Shown one piece after another: positions 7,224-16,377 of a DNA stretch of 64,000 nt. The DNA comes from Labilibacter marinus (lineage in GTDB: Bacteria > Bacteroidota > Bacteroidia > Bacteroidales > Marinilabiliaceae). The stretch is from positions 103,215 through 167,214 of the forward strand of contig NZ_LXYE02000030.1 in assembly GCF_001659685.2 (NCBI RefSeq), given 5' to 3'. Positions within the stretch are counted from its first letter, which is position 1. The number at the start of each line of letters is the position of its first letter. Position numbers and translations under genes: made by a program. The notes below the pieces were generated by a model. That model saw only the letters and a list, made by a program, of their open reading frames with translations, was not told the origin of the DNA and ran no database searches.

Positions 7224-7790
7224 TTAATTTGTACTATATTCAAAATTCCCAGCCTTAATAATCTCTAATAATTTCTTTTTGGCTCGGGCTAGTTGCGATT
7301 TCGAGGTTGATTCCGAAATGTCAAGTATTCCTGCAATCTCCTGATGGTCGTACCCTTCTAATAAGTAAAGCGAAAAAACTATCCTATATCCATCGGGTAG
7401 TAACCCCATTGCTCTCTTAATTTTTTCCACTTGCATTAAACTATCATCCTCTATCGTTTCTTCGCTCAGTTCGTGTTTGTAAGCATGGTCTCCATATTCT
7501 AATTCTACTTTTCTTTTTTTAAGTTGGTTGATGCACCTGTTTACCACAATGCGTTTTATCCAAGCACCAAAAGTCGATTCAAATCGGAAAGTGTCTAACT
7601 TCCTAAAAGCCTCACAAAATGCTTCTTGCAGAACATCCTCTGCTTCGGCCACATTATTCATCATGCGATAGCATATATTGAACATTGCCTTGGCATAAAG
7701 CTCGTAAAGGTTCTTCTGAGCTTTAGGGTTGCCCTTTTGTGCCTTTTTAATAATGGGTTTATGTATGTCGAGATTTACTGTTTCCAACAA
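7224..7790 (-). CDS. ECF-type RNA polymerase sigma factor (TTG start)
   Basis: A 188-residue sigma-70 family protein with only regions 2 (LYELYAKAMFNICYRMM through GAWIKRIVVNRCINQL, about 27-95) and 4 (LPDGYRIVFSLYLLEGYDHQ to SKSQLARAKKKL, about 125-180), the ECF architecture. It heads a five-gene minus-strand operon of anti-sigma-like and envelope proteins. No in-frame ATG lies before region 2 and an in-frame TAG is 13 bases upstream, so one of two tandem TTG codons (7790 or 7787) must start it. A weak start may keep sigma levels low. Which promoters it reads is not shown. Confidence 0.9.
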   Translation of the reverse strand: MLETVNLDIHKPIIKKAQKGNPKAQKNLYELYAKAMFNICYRMMNNVAEAEDVLQEAFCEAFRKLDTFRFESTFGAWIKRIVVNRCINQLKKRKVELEYGDHAYKHELSEETIEDDSLMQVEKIKRAMGLLPDGYRIVFSLYLLEGYDHQEIAGILDISESTSKSQLARAKKKLLEIIKAGNFEYSTN

Positions 7791-7989
7791 TCTAAATTTT
7801 ACCTAATGACAATGTGTTTTTAGGATAGTTGCACCGAAAGTAAATAAAAATAAAATTTTATGGATAGAATCATCCAGTTATCTTGATGTATTGGTATGTT
7901 ACTCAAATAGCTTGCATAAATTTATAATTTATTAATATATTACATCCGATTTGTTGATAAGACTAAATTCTTATCGAGCAAAATGAATT

Positions 7990-9831
7990 ATGAAGATGAA
8001 AAATCCCAACGAATTATTTCAAGTCAGAAATGTTATTGTCGATAAGGCATTGGTGATTGGCTATTTCTTTGGGCTTTTCTCATATTTTGTCACCTTATCG
8101 CGTGCAATTAGTTATGGTTTTGACTTTGCCTTTGTGTTAATAACAGTAGTTATGATTGGCATGGGGTTAATTGCATTTTTCAGAAAACGATTAAGTTTAA
8201 GTATTAAGGTATACACCATCATGGTGGTTGTTTTACTGGCGTTAATTTCAGGACTAACCAAATATGGATTTTTAGTCTCCTCAAAAGCTTATATAATTTT
8301 AATACCTGTATTTGTATCATTTATATTAGAGTATAAAAAGGCTTTAATGGCTATGGTCTTTTATGGTTTAGTCTATTCGTGTTTTGGTGTGTTATATATA
8401 TATGATATAATTCCCTTTACAGTTGATGCCAATGAGTATGTGCTCGATATCAATGCGTGGTTAATGGATTTAAGTATTATTCTATTAACAGGATTCACAT
8501 TGCTTTATGTGGGTAGAATTTATTCGGATACCATCTTGGAAAAACTTTCTGTTATAAAAACCAAAACTGGTGCATTAGCTTACAGAGAAAATAGATACCG
8601 TTACTTATTTGAGCATTCATTTGATGCTATTTTTATTTTAAATGGTATTGAGGTTAAAGAAGTGAATGAGCGAGCGCTTGAGTTGTTTGGCGAAAAGAAA
8701 GAAAATCTCATAGGTAAAACAATATTAGACCTGTCTACTATATATCAGGTTGATGGAGTTAGTTCGGAGGAAAAAATTAAATACATCGAAGGTAAGGTTG
8801 AAATTGGAAAGCCTAATTATTTTGAATGGAGACATTTGAAAACGAATGGAGAAAGTTTTTTAGCTTCGGTTAGCTTGGCCTTAATGAAGGATGGCGATGT
8901 GCAATTTTATCAGGCCGTGGTTAAGGATATTACTAAGCAAAAGAAACAAGAAGAAGAGTTAGAGCGTTATAAAACGCATTTAGAAGGTTTGGTGCAAGTA
9001 CGTACAGAGGAGTTAGAGCAAACCAATGAAGAGTTAACACAGTCTAATTTCGATTTAATTGACCAAAGAAATAAGCTAGAGTTAGCACTAAGGGAGTTAC
9101 ATGAAACGCAAGAAAAATTAATAGAGTCAGAAAAGATGTCGTCTATTGGTATATTAACAGCTGGTGTTGCGCACGAAATTAATAACCCATTAAACTATAT
9201 TCAATCTGGTCTTTATAGTCTTCAAAATTTAGATGAAGGACATTATGGAGACTTGTCGGAATTGGAATTGAAATCCCTGAATGAGCAAATTGTTTTGGGT
9301 ATGGAAGAAGGTGTACGACGTATCAGTAATATTGTAAAGAGTTTGCAACGCTTCAACAAAAAAAACGAGAAAAATTTCACAAGTTGTAATATTCGTATTA
9401 TTATTGAGAGTTGTTTAAGTATTTTGGCTTCTGAAATAAAAGGAAGAATTAATGTTGTTAAGCAGTTTCCAGAAGAAGATGTGTTTGTAGAAGGAAGCGA
9501 AGGTGAATTGAGTAGAGCATTTATTAATATGTTGTATAATTCAATTCAGGCAATAGAAAATAAAGGAGAGGTGAAGATAAATATTAGCGTTCAGGAAAAT
9601 ATAATGCTGAAAGTTGATATTATTGATAATGGAGCAGGGATGGATGACGAGGTTAGAAATAAAATTTTTGAACCATTCTTTACCACAAAGGAAGCCGGTC
9701 AAGGTACAGGCCTAGGGCTTTCAACGGTATATAATATTATAGATAAACATAAGGGAAGGGTTCATGTGGAATCAAAAAAGGGGGAAGGTTCCTGGTTTAG
9801 TGTATTTATTCCCATTAAAAGTAAAAATTAA
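7990..9831 (+). CDS. Membrane sensor histidine kinase with PAS domain
   Basis: A 613-residue kinase. Residues 19-185 hold about six hydrophobic segments (membrane sensor), followed by a PAS domain (about 200-315, RYLFEHSFDAIFIL to VVKDITKQKK), a long coiled coil with the LVQVRTEELEQTNEEL motif, the HisKA box with phospho-acceptor H395 (GVAHEINNPLNYI) and a HATPase domain (DNGAGM, EPFFTTKEAGQGTGLGLS). The H-box is of the NtrB/HPK4 type. The stop codon overlaps the start of the receiver gene (TAATG), so the two are translationally coupled. An inverted repeat GATAAG / CTTATC lies at 7956-7975, just before the start. The signal sensed is unknown. Confidence 0.92.
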   Translation: MKMKNPNELFQVRNVIVDKALVIGYFFGLFSYFVTLSRAISYGFDFAFVLITVVMIGMGLIAFFRKRLSLSIKVYTIMVVVLLALISGLTKYGFLVSSKAYIILIPVFVSFILEYKKALMAMVFYGLVYSCFGVLYIYDIIPFTVDANEYVLDINAWLMDLSIILLTGFTLLYVGRIYSDTILEKLSVIKTKTGALAYRENRYRYLFEHSFDAIFILNGIEVKEVNERALELFGEKKENLIGKTILDLSTIYQVDGVSSEEKIKYIEGKVEIGKPNYFEWRHLKTNGESFLASVSLALMKDGDVQFYQAVVKDITKQKKQEEELERYKTHLEGLVQVRTEELEQTNEELTQSNFDLIDQRNKLELALRELHETQEKLIESEKMSSIGILTAGVAHEINNPLNYIQSGLYSLQNLDEGHYGDLSELELKSLNEQIVLGMEEGVRRISNIVKSLQRFNKKNEKNFTSCNIRIIIESCLSILASEIKGRINVVKQFPEEDVFVEGSEGELSRAFINMLYNSIQAIENKGEVKINISVQENIMLKVDIIDNGAGMDDEVRNKIFEPFFTTKEAGQGTGLGLSTVYNIIDKHKGRVHVESKKGEGSWFSVFIPIKSKN

Positions 9832-10199
9832 TGCAGAGTTTAGGAGTTGTGCTTTATGTAGATGATGAGCCCATCAATTTAAAATTGTTTGGGATAATGT
9901 TTAGAGGAGTTTTTGAGATAATAACAAGTGAGTCGGGGATGGATGCATTAAATGTGTTAGCCGATAAAAAAGATATAGGAGCAGTCATTACAGATATGAA
10001 GATGCCAGGAATGAATGGTTTGGAGTTTGTAATGGAAGCGCGTAAAGTGAGAGCAGACTTGCCCTATTTTCTGTTATCAGGTTATGGTTTAACTCCCGAA
10101 ATTGACGAAGCCTTAAATAAAGACTTAATAGATGGTTATTTTCAGAAACCCTTAAAAAAATCGAAAATAGAAGAAGAGTTAGGAAAGTATTTTAAATAG
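9831..10199 (+). CDS. Single-domain response regulator (receiver only)
   Basis: A 122-residue protein made only of a receiver domain: acidic pair D11-D12, phospho-acceptor D55 (AVITDMKMPGMNG), conserved Ser in FLLSGYG and Lys in YFQKPL. No output domain follows. It starts on the last base of the kinase stop codon. It may act as a phosphate sink, a CheY-like binder or a relay intermediate; the partner output protein is not in the window. A terminator follows 25 bases downstream. Confidence 0.9.
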   Translation: MQSLGVVLYVDDEPINLKLFGIMFRGVFEIITSESGMDALNVLADKKDIGAVITDMKMPGMNGLEFVMEARKVRADLPYFLLSGYGLTPEIDEALNKDLIDGYFQKPLKKSKIEEELGKYFK

Positions 10200-10223
10200 G
10201 AATATAACATGTATATATATTAT

Positions 10224-10256
10224 AACCCAGTACTATTATTAGTATTGGGTTTTTTT
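10224..10256 (+). terminator. Rho-independent terminator after the kinase-receiver pair
   Basis: AACCCAGTACTA pairs with TAGTATTGGGTT around a short loop and is followed by seven T. Confidence 0.8.
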
Positions 10257-10401
10257 ATGGTTTTGATTTTAGCTTTATGCTGAAAATATGTTTTATTTCA
10301 TTTTGGGTGTTGAATAATGGGTGTGTTGAGGGGTAAAAGCATTAATTATTATTTAAACTGTATTTAAAAAGGGGGTATTGGCTTACGAATTGTAATATAA
10401 T

Positions 10402-10432
10402 TTGCACAATACCTATAAAAATTATAAGTTTG
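10402..10432 (+). promoter_or_regulatory. Probable amt promoter
   Basis: TTG (10402-10404), exactly 20 bases, then TAAGTTTG (10425-10432), an exact match to the Bacteroidota -7 consensus TAnnTTTG. The start of transcription would be about 37 bases before the amt ATG. Confidence 0.65.
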
Positions 10433-10475
10433 CCAGCGAGAAATGATTATTACCACCTATTAACGTATAATTTTT

Positions 10476-11795
10476 ATGAAAAGAGTGATTCTTTTAGCAA
10501 CCATGTTGCTAGGGTTTTTTGTGACTAGTTGGGCCAATGATGGATCCCAAGTTGATACAGGGGCTACTGCCTGGATGATTACATCTACTGCATTGGTACT
10601 TTTAATGGTGCCAGGACTTGCCATGTTCTATGGCGGTTTAGTAAGATCGAAAAATGTTTTAGGAACCATGATGCACAGTTTTGCAGCAATGGGAGTGATG
10701 AGTGTACTATGGGTAATCTTTGGTTATTCTATGTGCTTTGGAGATAAAGTATTGGGAGGCTGGTGCGGCTGGAATAGCGATTTTGTATTCCTTAATGGTA
10801 TTGATACCAGTGTTACTAATGGTGTGCCAGATCTTGTGTTTTCTATGTTTCAAGGAAAATTTGCTATTATAACGCCTGCACTAATTGCTGGTGCATTTGC
10901 TGAGCGTGTTAAGTTTAAAGGATATTTAATTTTTATAGCCATTTGGGGTATATTAGTATATAACCCATTATGTCACTGGGTTTGGGCCGAAGACGGTTTC
11001 TTACACCATTGGGGTGCTGCCGGAGCTATTGACTTTGCTGGAGGTACTGTAGTGCATATTTCTGCTGGTATTAGTGGTTTAGTAGCTGCTATTTATTTAG
11101 GTGCCCGTAGAGGATATCCACAACGTCAGTTAAGTCCTAATAATCTAGTTATGACTATGATGGGAGTTGGGCTTCTTTGGGTAGGTTGGTTTGGTTTTAA
11201 TGCCGGAAGTAGTGTTTCTAGTGGTATTGAAACCGCTCAAGCATTAACAGCTACTCAGGTGGCAGGTGCTGCTGGAGCATTAATGTGGGTTATCGTTGAA
11301 TTATTACACCACGGAAAAGCAACTGCTTTAGGTTTTGCATCTGGTATTTTAGCAGGTTTAGTTGCTGTGACACCAGCAGCAGGAGTTGTTCAACCAATGG
11401 GAGCTATGGCCTTAGGAGCTATTTCTACAGTTGTTTGTTACGGTGGTTTATTGTTAAAAGATAAGCTTGGATATGACGATTCACTTGATGCATTTGGAGT
11501 GCATGGTGTTGGTGGTATTGTTGGAGCTATTTTACTTGTTTTCTTTATCAGAGATTCTTGGATGACAGATGCAGCAGCAGCTTCTTCTACTGGATTATGG
11601 TCTGTTTGGGACCAGTTTGGTGTTCAGGTTGTCACAGTAGTAATTGCTATTGCGTATTCAGTTGTTTTAACTATTGCAATTATTTGGTTTGTGGAGAAAG
11701 TGTTTGGTTTAAAATCAACCGACGAAGAGGAGATGATGGGATTAGATCATTCTTATCACGGTGAGCGTGGTTACGGAATGACAAATCCAAACTAA
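10476..11795 (+). CDS. amt: Ammonium transporter Amt
   Basis: A 439-residue Amt/MEP channel, normal in length, with a cleavable-looking N-terminal signal (ending TSWA) as in E. coli AmtB, then eleven membrane segments. Family signatures are VPGLAMFYGGLVRSKNVL near the start, the first pore histidine in FAGGTVVHISAGISGL and the second in FGVHGVGGIVGAI. It takes up ammonium/ammonia across the inner membrane and is gated by PII. The PII gene follows 112 bases later, the widely conserved amtB-glnK pairing. A good housekeeping-type promoter lies at 10402-10432. Confidence 0.97.
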   Translation: MKRVILLATMLLGFFVTSWANDGSQVDTGATAWMITSTALVLLMVPGLAMFYGGLVRSKNVLGTMMHSFAAMGVMSVLWVIFGYSMCFGDKVLGGWCGWNSDFVFLNGIDTSVTNGVPDLVFSMFQGKFAIITPALIAGAFAERVKFKGYLIFIAIWGILVYNPLCHWVWAEDGFLHHWGAAGAIDFAGGTVVHISAGISGLVAAIYLGARRGYPQRQLSPNNLVMTMMGVGLLWVGWFGFNAGSSVSSGIETAQALTATQVAGAAGALMWVIVELLHHGKATALGFASGILAGLVAVTPAAGVVQPMGAMALGAISTVVCYGGLLLKDKLGYDDSLDAFGVHGVGGIVGAILLVFFIRDSWMTDAAAASSTGLWSVWDQFGVQVVTVVIAIAYSVVLTIAIIWFVEKVFGLKSTDEEEMMGLDHSYHGERGYGMTNPN

Positions 11796-11907
11796 ATATT
11801 ATTCAGAAATAAAGTAATAAGTAACATATAAAGATTAAGTATATGAAGTTTGATAATGTTGTATCTTTATACTTTATGACTTAATATTTATACTAAATCT
11901 TGTAGAA

Positions 11908-12258
11908 ATGAAATTAATAACAGCAATAATAAGAGAATACCAGTTAGATCAAGTACGTGAGTCTTTGATAAGTGCAGGTATTACCCGTATAACCGTAACC
12001 AGGGTTTCTGGTCATGGTAATCAAGTTCGAAAACAAGTTTATCGTGGTAAAGAAATAGTACCTAACCTTACGCCAAAAATGAGAGTTGAGGTTGCTGTAA
12101 ACGAAGAGTATGCCGAGTTAACAATTAATGCAATCATTAAAGCTGCTAAATCGCATAATGGTCACGAAGGTGAAGTTGGAGATGGAAAAATATTTGTTAC
12201 ACCCCTTGAGCAATGTATCCGTATCCGTACCGAAGAGCGAGGAAGCGATGCTATATAA
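11908..12258 (+). CDS. glnK: PII nitrogen regulatory protein (GlnK/GlnB type)
   Basis: A 116-residue PII protein. The N-terminal strand (MKLITAIIREYQLDQVRESL), the T-loop region with GHGNQ and VYRGKE, and the ATP-binding GDGKIFV and IRIRTEE motifs are all present. PII senses ATP/ADP and 2-oxoglutarate and plugs Amt. Aligned by eye with E. coli GlnB, the T-loop is one residue shorter and the uridylylation residue Tyr51 is replaced by Ile50, so control by uridylylation at that site is not possible. There is a three-residue insertion before GDGKIFV. It follows amt, which favours a GlnK-like role. Confidence 0.95.
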   Translation: MKLITAIIREYQLDQVRESLISAGITRITVTRVSGHGNQVRKQVYRGKEIVPNLTPKMRVEVAVNEEYAELTINAIIKAAKSHNGHEGEVGDGKIFVTPLEQCIRIRTEERGSDAI

Positions 12259-12287
12259 GTAGAGATTTATATACGCTAATCTAAACC

Positions 12288-12333
12288 AAAACCCCTGTTG
12301 TTTGCCTGGCAAATAGCAGGGGTTTTATTTTTT
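12288..12333 (+). terminator. Rho-independent terminator after glnK
   Basis: AAAACCCCTG (12288-12297) pairs with CAGGGGTTTT (12317-12326). A second small stem TTTGCC/GGCAAA sits inside the loop, and a T-run follows. Confidence 0.85.
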
Positions 12334-12498
12334 TATTCCTTTCGGTTTAGTCATTATCTGACTTTTTTACCGTTCATTATATCGTGGAAATATACAAGAT
12401 GTCATAAAAGCTGTCTATCTGTCACCAATGTTTTGTTGGCACATCATTTGAAAAGGAAAGATCAGAAAATATGTTTCATCATAAAAACTTAAAATAGT

Positions 12499-14556
12499 AT
12501 GTCAAAAGGTAATATTGGGGTTACTACCGAGAATATTTTCCCCATCATTAAAAAGTTCCTTTATTCAGATCACGAAATTTTCTTGCGTGAATTAGTGTCA
12601 AATGCAGTTGATGCTTCGCAAAAACTTAAAACACTATCAAGTATTGGTGAGTTTAAGGGCGAGCTTGGAGAGATGAAAGTTTCTATTCATGTTGATGAGA
12701 AAAAGAAAACATTAACTATCTCTGACAACGGTATTGGAATGACTGCTGAAGAGATTGAGAAGTATATTAATCAAATTGCTTTTTCAGGAGCTGAAGAATT
12801 TTTGGATAAGTATAAGGATGATGCTAATGCAATTATCGGTCACTTTGGTTTGGGTTTTTACTCATCATTTATGGTGGCTAAAAAAGTTGAAATCCACACA
12901 TTATCTCATAAAGAAGGAGCTACTGCTGTAAAGTGGTCTTGTGATGGAAGTCCTGAGTATAATTTAGAAGAAGAAGCTAAAGATGCTATTGGTACTGATA
13001 TTATTCTTTACATAGATGATGAGAATAAGCAGTTTCTTGAGAAAGCAGAGATTACTAAGCTTTTAAATAAGTACTGTCGTTTTTTACCTGTTGAAGTTGT
13101 TTTTGGTAAAAAAACAGAATGGAAAGACGGTAAAGATGTTGAGTTAGATGAGGATAATGTAGTTAATGATACAAACCCTCTTTGGACACGTACTCCAAAT
13201 GAATTAAAAGACGAGGATTATAACAAGTTCTATAAGGATCTTTATCCTATGAGCGAGGATCCAATCTTTAATATTCACTTAAATGTTGATTATCCTTTTA
13301 ACCTTACGGGTATTCTTTATTTTCCAAAAATTAAGAATAATGTAGAGGTTCAAAAAAATAAGATTCAACTTTATAGCAACCAGGTTTTTATTACTGATTC
13401 TGTAGAGAATATTGTACCTGAATTTTTAACGCTTTTACATGGTGTTATCGATTCTCCAGATATTCCGTTAAATGTTTCTCGTTCTTATTTACAAGCTGAT
13501 GGTAATGTAAAAAAGATTTCAAATCATATCACTAAAAAGGTAGCTGACCGTTTGGCAGAAATCTTTAAAGCTGACAGAAAAGGATTTGAAGAGAAGTGGG
13601 ATTCGTTGAGATTATTCATCAACTATGGTATGTTAACTGAAGAGAAGTTCTACGATAAAGCACAGAAATTCTCATTGTTTAAAAATTCAGATGGTAAGTA
13701 TTTTACCATGGATGAGTACAACGATATCGTAAAAGATAACCAAACTGATAAGGATGGTCAGGTTGTATACTTATATACAACTGATGTTGAAGAGCAACAT
13801 AGTTTTATTCAAGGTGCTGTTGATAAAGGTTATGATGTGTTAGTGATGGATGGTCAATTAGACTCTCACTTCATTAACCATATGGAGCAAAAGTTAGATA
13901 AAACTCGTTTTGTACGTGTTGATGGAGATGTGGTTGAAAAGCTTATCCCTAAAGAATCAACATTAGAGTCAAGTCTTTCAACTGGAGATAAGGATGATTT
14001 AACATCGGTATTTGCTGCACAAGTGCCTAATGGTGATAAAATGAACTTTATTGTTACGTTTGAAGCTATGGGGCCTAATGCGAATCCTGCAGTTATTACG
14101 CAACAAGAGTTTATGCGTCGTATGAAAGAGATGAGTGCTATGCAAGGTGGCGGTGGAATGAATTTCTACGGTGAAATGCCAGATAGCTATCAAATTGCAG
14201 TGAACGAGAATCACCCATTAGTAGAGCGTATCTTAGCTGATAAAACAGAAAAGGTAGGAGAGCAAGTTGATTCGCTAAGAGGTAAGATTGAGAGCTTAAA
14301 TGGAAAGCGTCAGGAATTAGAGAAAGCCAAGGAGGGCAAGAAGGACGAAGAAATTCCTCAAGCTGAAAAAGATGAGTTGGCTGATGTAGATAAGAAAATT
14401 AGCGATTTAAATACTAAGAAAACAGAGATTTTAAGTGGTTTTAGTACCGATAATAAATTAGTTTCTCAGTTAATTGATTTAGCGCTATTATCTAACAATA
14501 TGCTAAAAGGCGAAGCTTTAACTAAGTTTGTTAAACGAAGCATCGATTTAATCTAA
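12499..14556 (+). CDS. htpG: Hsp90-family molecular chaperone HtpG
   Basis: A 685-residue HtpG. The N-terminal GHKL ATPase domain shows FLRELVSNAVDASQKL (with the Mg-binding Asn), DNGIGM and GHFGLGFYSSFMVA. The middle domain contains NVSRSYLQAD with its ATP-contacting Arg, and the C-terminal dimerisation domain follows with a lysine/glutamate-rich coiled insert at about 585-640. It helps fold and protect proteins in the cytoplasm under stress. It stands alone, with a strong terminator behind it. Length and motifs are normal for the Bacteroidota branch. Confidence 0.97.
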   Translation: MSKGNIGVTTENIFPIIKKFLYSDHEIFLRELVSNAVDASQKLKTLSSIGEFKGELGEMKVSIHVDEKKKTLTISDNGIGMTAEEIEKYINQIAFSGAEEFLDKYKDDANAIIGHFGLGFYSSFMVAKKVEIHTLSHKEGATAVKWSCDGSPEYNLEEEAKDAIGTDIILYIDDENKQFLEKAEITKLLNKYCRFLPVEVVFGKKTEWKDGKDVELDEDNVVNDTNPLWTRTPNELKDEDYNKFYKDLYPMSEDPIFNIHLNVDYPFNLTGILYFPKIKNNVEVQKNKIQLYSNQVFITDSVENIVPEFLTLLHGVIDSPDIPLNVSRSYLQADGNVKKISNHITKKVADRLAEIFKADRKGFEEKWDSLRLFINYGMLTEEKFYDKAQKFSLFKNSDGKYFTMDEYNDIVKDNQTDKDGQVVYLYTTDVEEQHSFIQGAVDKGYDVLVMDGQLDSHFINHMEQKLDKTRFVRVDGDVVEKLIPKESTLESSLSTGDKDDLTSVFAAQVPNGDKMNFIVTFEAMGPNANPAVITQQEFMRRMKEMSAMQGGGGMNFYGEMPDSYQIAVNENHPLVERILADKTEKVGEQVDSLRGKIESLNGKRQELEKAKEGKKDEEIPQAEKDELADVDKKISDLNTKKTEILSGFSTDNKLVSQLIDLALLSNNMLKGEALTKFVKRSIDLI

Positions 14557-14580
14557 GAAGATTAAGCAATTATATAAATG

Positions 14581-14613
14581 AGCCGTTTGATTTTTTTTCA
14601 AACGGCTTTTTTT
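14581..14613 (+). terminator. Rho-independent terminator after htpG
   Basis: AGCCGTTTGA pairs with TCAAACGGCT around a T-rich loop, followed by seven T. Confidence 0.88.
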
Positions 14614-14750
14614 ATCTCCAAAAATGAGATTCGCTTTTGCGGATTGTTAATAACTACAGACCTTGTAATGAAACTAATTTTATGATTAAAGGTAAATGCA
14701 CTGAGGATGTATTGATATATTTCAAAAAGTAGAAGTTATTTACAAGATAG

Positions 14751-15872
14751 ATGTTTTTAAGAGAGAAATTAAAAATATGGTTTAGTCAGTTGTTTAAGGC
14801 GTTAAGGTATCATTTTTTGTACTGGAATTCAGCCTTATTTCTTTTCTGGTTTTTAACAGGAGATGCCTCTTTTTTTGTAAACTACTTTGAGCTTTTAACC
14901 ATAGAATCTATTTATGCAAATGTGGTGTTTGCAGCACTTTCCATATCTATTTTATTTACCATTTTAGACATGTTGTTTTCTGATAGGATAATGCGATATT
15001 CTCCCATCAGAACCATGGTATTTTTTCGCTCATTATTTTACTTTGCTGTGGCTTTGGTATTGGTGATGTTGGCTGCCAACAAAAACCTGCAAATAAAAAC
15101 CATTGTAGATTATCCATCCTTTGTAAAGTATGTTCCTGAGTTTACCATAAAGCACATTCGTTTTTTTACTTATTTTTATTTGGCTTGTGTAGGTAACAGT
15201 ACGTTTAAAGAAATGTACAAAAAAATAGGGGTTGGTAACTTTTTCAACTGGTTTTTTGGCCGCTTAAATAAACCTAAAGAAGAAAAGAAAATATTCATGT
15301 TTATAGACATGAAGGCATCTACGACCAGAGCAGAGCAGTTGGGGCATCAAAAGTTTAGTCGCTTAGTGCAAGATGTTTTTAATGATATGTCGGTGTTGTA
15401 TAATTATCACGGTGAAATTTATAACTACCTGGGAGATGGTGCTGTGGTTACCTTTAATGAGGGCAGTGGTTTAAGAAATAATAATTGTTTGAGGGCATTT
15501 TTTGCATTTCTTAGGGTTATCGAAAGGCGTTCGAGATATTATAGGCGCAAGTATGGCGAGGTGCCTAAGTTTAAAGCAGGTTTACATATTGGTAAAGTGA
15601 TGGTGCTTCAGGTGGGGAGCATTCGAAGAGATATTTCTTATAATGGAGATGCCATTAATACAGCAGCACGAATAGAGTCTATGTGCGGTGAGAAAAAGCA
15701 AGACCTATTGATTTCTGGAGTTTTGTATGAAGCTTTAGAAGATAAGGATGAGTTTACCATAAAAGCATTGCCAGACCCAATTAAATTAAAGGGGAAACGA
15801 CGTCCCATGGAAATTCATTTTGTGAAACAAAAACGTACTGCCAAAAAGAAGAAAAAGAAAGTGGAATATTAA
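14751..15872 (+). CDS. Membrane class III adenylate/guanylate cyclase
   Basis: A 373-residue protein. The first 150 residues hold about four hydrophobic membrane segments, and residues 180-350 form a class III nucleotide cyclase catalytic domain. The two metal-binding aspartates are D186 (MFIDMKAST) and D229 (YLGDGAVV), and the transition-state Asn and Arg lie in INTAARIES. It would make cAMP (or cGMP) at the inner membrane. Substrate choice cannot be settled by eye. The C-terminus ends in a lysine-rich tail. It sits 33 bases before the YwbE-family gene and may share its transcript. No cAMP-binding regulator is in the window. Confidence 0.88.
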   Translation: MFLREKLKIWFSQLFKALRYHFLYWNSALFLFWFLTGDASFFVNYFELLTIESIYANVVFAALSISILFTILDMLFSDRIMRYSPIRTMVFFRSLFYFAVALVLVMLAANKNLQIKTIVDYPSFVKYVPEFTIKHIRFFTYFYLACVGNSTFKEMYKKIGVGNFFNWFFGRLNKPKEEKKIFMFIDMKASTTRAEQLGHQKFSRLVQDVFNDMSVLYNYHGEIYNYLGDGAVVTFNEGSGLRNNNCLRAFFAFLRVIERRSRYYRRKYGEVPKFKAGLHIGKVMVLQVGSIRRDISYNGDAINTAARIESMCGEKKQDLLISGVLYEALEDKDEFTIKALPDPIKLKGKRRPMEIHFVKQKRTAKKKKKKVEY

Positions 15873-15904
15873 TTCTATATTTCGACTTCATTATTATAAA
15901 TAAC

Positions 15905-16102
15905 ATGAGCGCAGGAAATCAAAGAAAAAATATTCAAATAGGAGTAGAGGTTGAAGTGGTTCAAAAGCATCATCAACGAACAGGAGAATTAACCACAGGA
16001 ATCGTGAAACGGATCCTAACTAATTCAAGTAATCATCCACACGGAATAAAAGTTCAATTGCAGTCAGGCATTGTAGGAAGAGTTAAAAATATCATTCCGT
16101 AG
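15905..16102 (+). CDS. YwbE family protein (DUF2196)
   Basis: A 65-residue protein that is nearly all one YwbE/DUF2196 domain: IQIGVEVEVVQKHHQRTGEL, TGIVKRILTNSSNHPHGIKV, and GIVGRVKNI. The family is small, basic and beta-rich, and its cellular role is not established. It follows the cyclase gene by 32 bases on the same strand. The full domain is present. Confidence 0.88.
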   Translation: MSAGNQRKNIQIGVEVEVVQKHHQRTGELTTGIVKRILTNSSNHPHGIKVQLQSGIVGRVKNIIP

Positions 16103-16377
16103 TTTTCATTGTAATTTTATAGGGAAGAATTAATTGAATATAGATGGGGTATGCTTTTTAAGGGTAACTTTCAGATATTCAGTCTTTATATACTTGGCAT
16201 CTAGGAGGTGTCTATGTGTTTGAGGTGATACTTATGCGTAAAAAATCAAAATACCCCCTAAAATTAAATTGTTAACAACTGTTAAAATAAAAAGGAATAC
16301 CTATCTTGTCGTTATTGAAATAGGCAGATTTCAATATAGAATAATGATTTAATGATAATAAGTCGAATGCAAATTTG

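Noticed and set aside
7224..7790. Idea that this ECF sigma reads the GTAAC/CGAATA promoters of the receptor modules
   Set aside because: Its own upstream region lacks the same boxes and it is 40 kb away; a link cannot be supported from the window.
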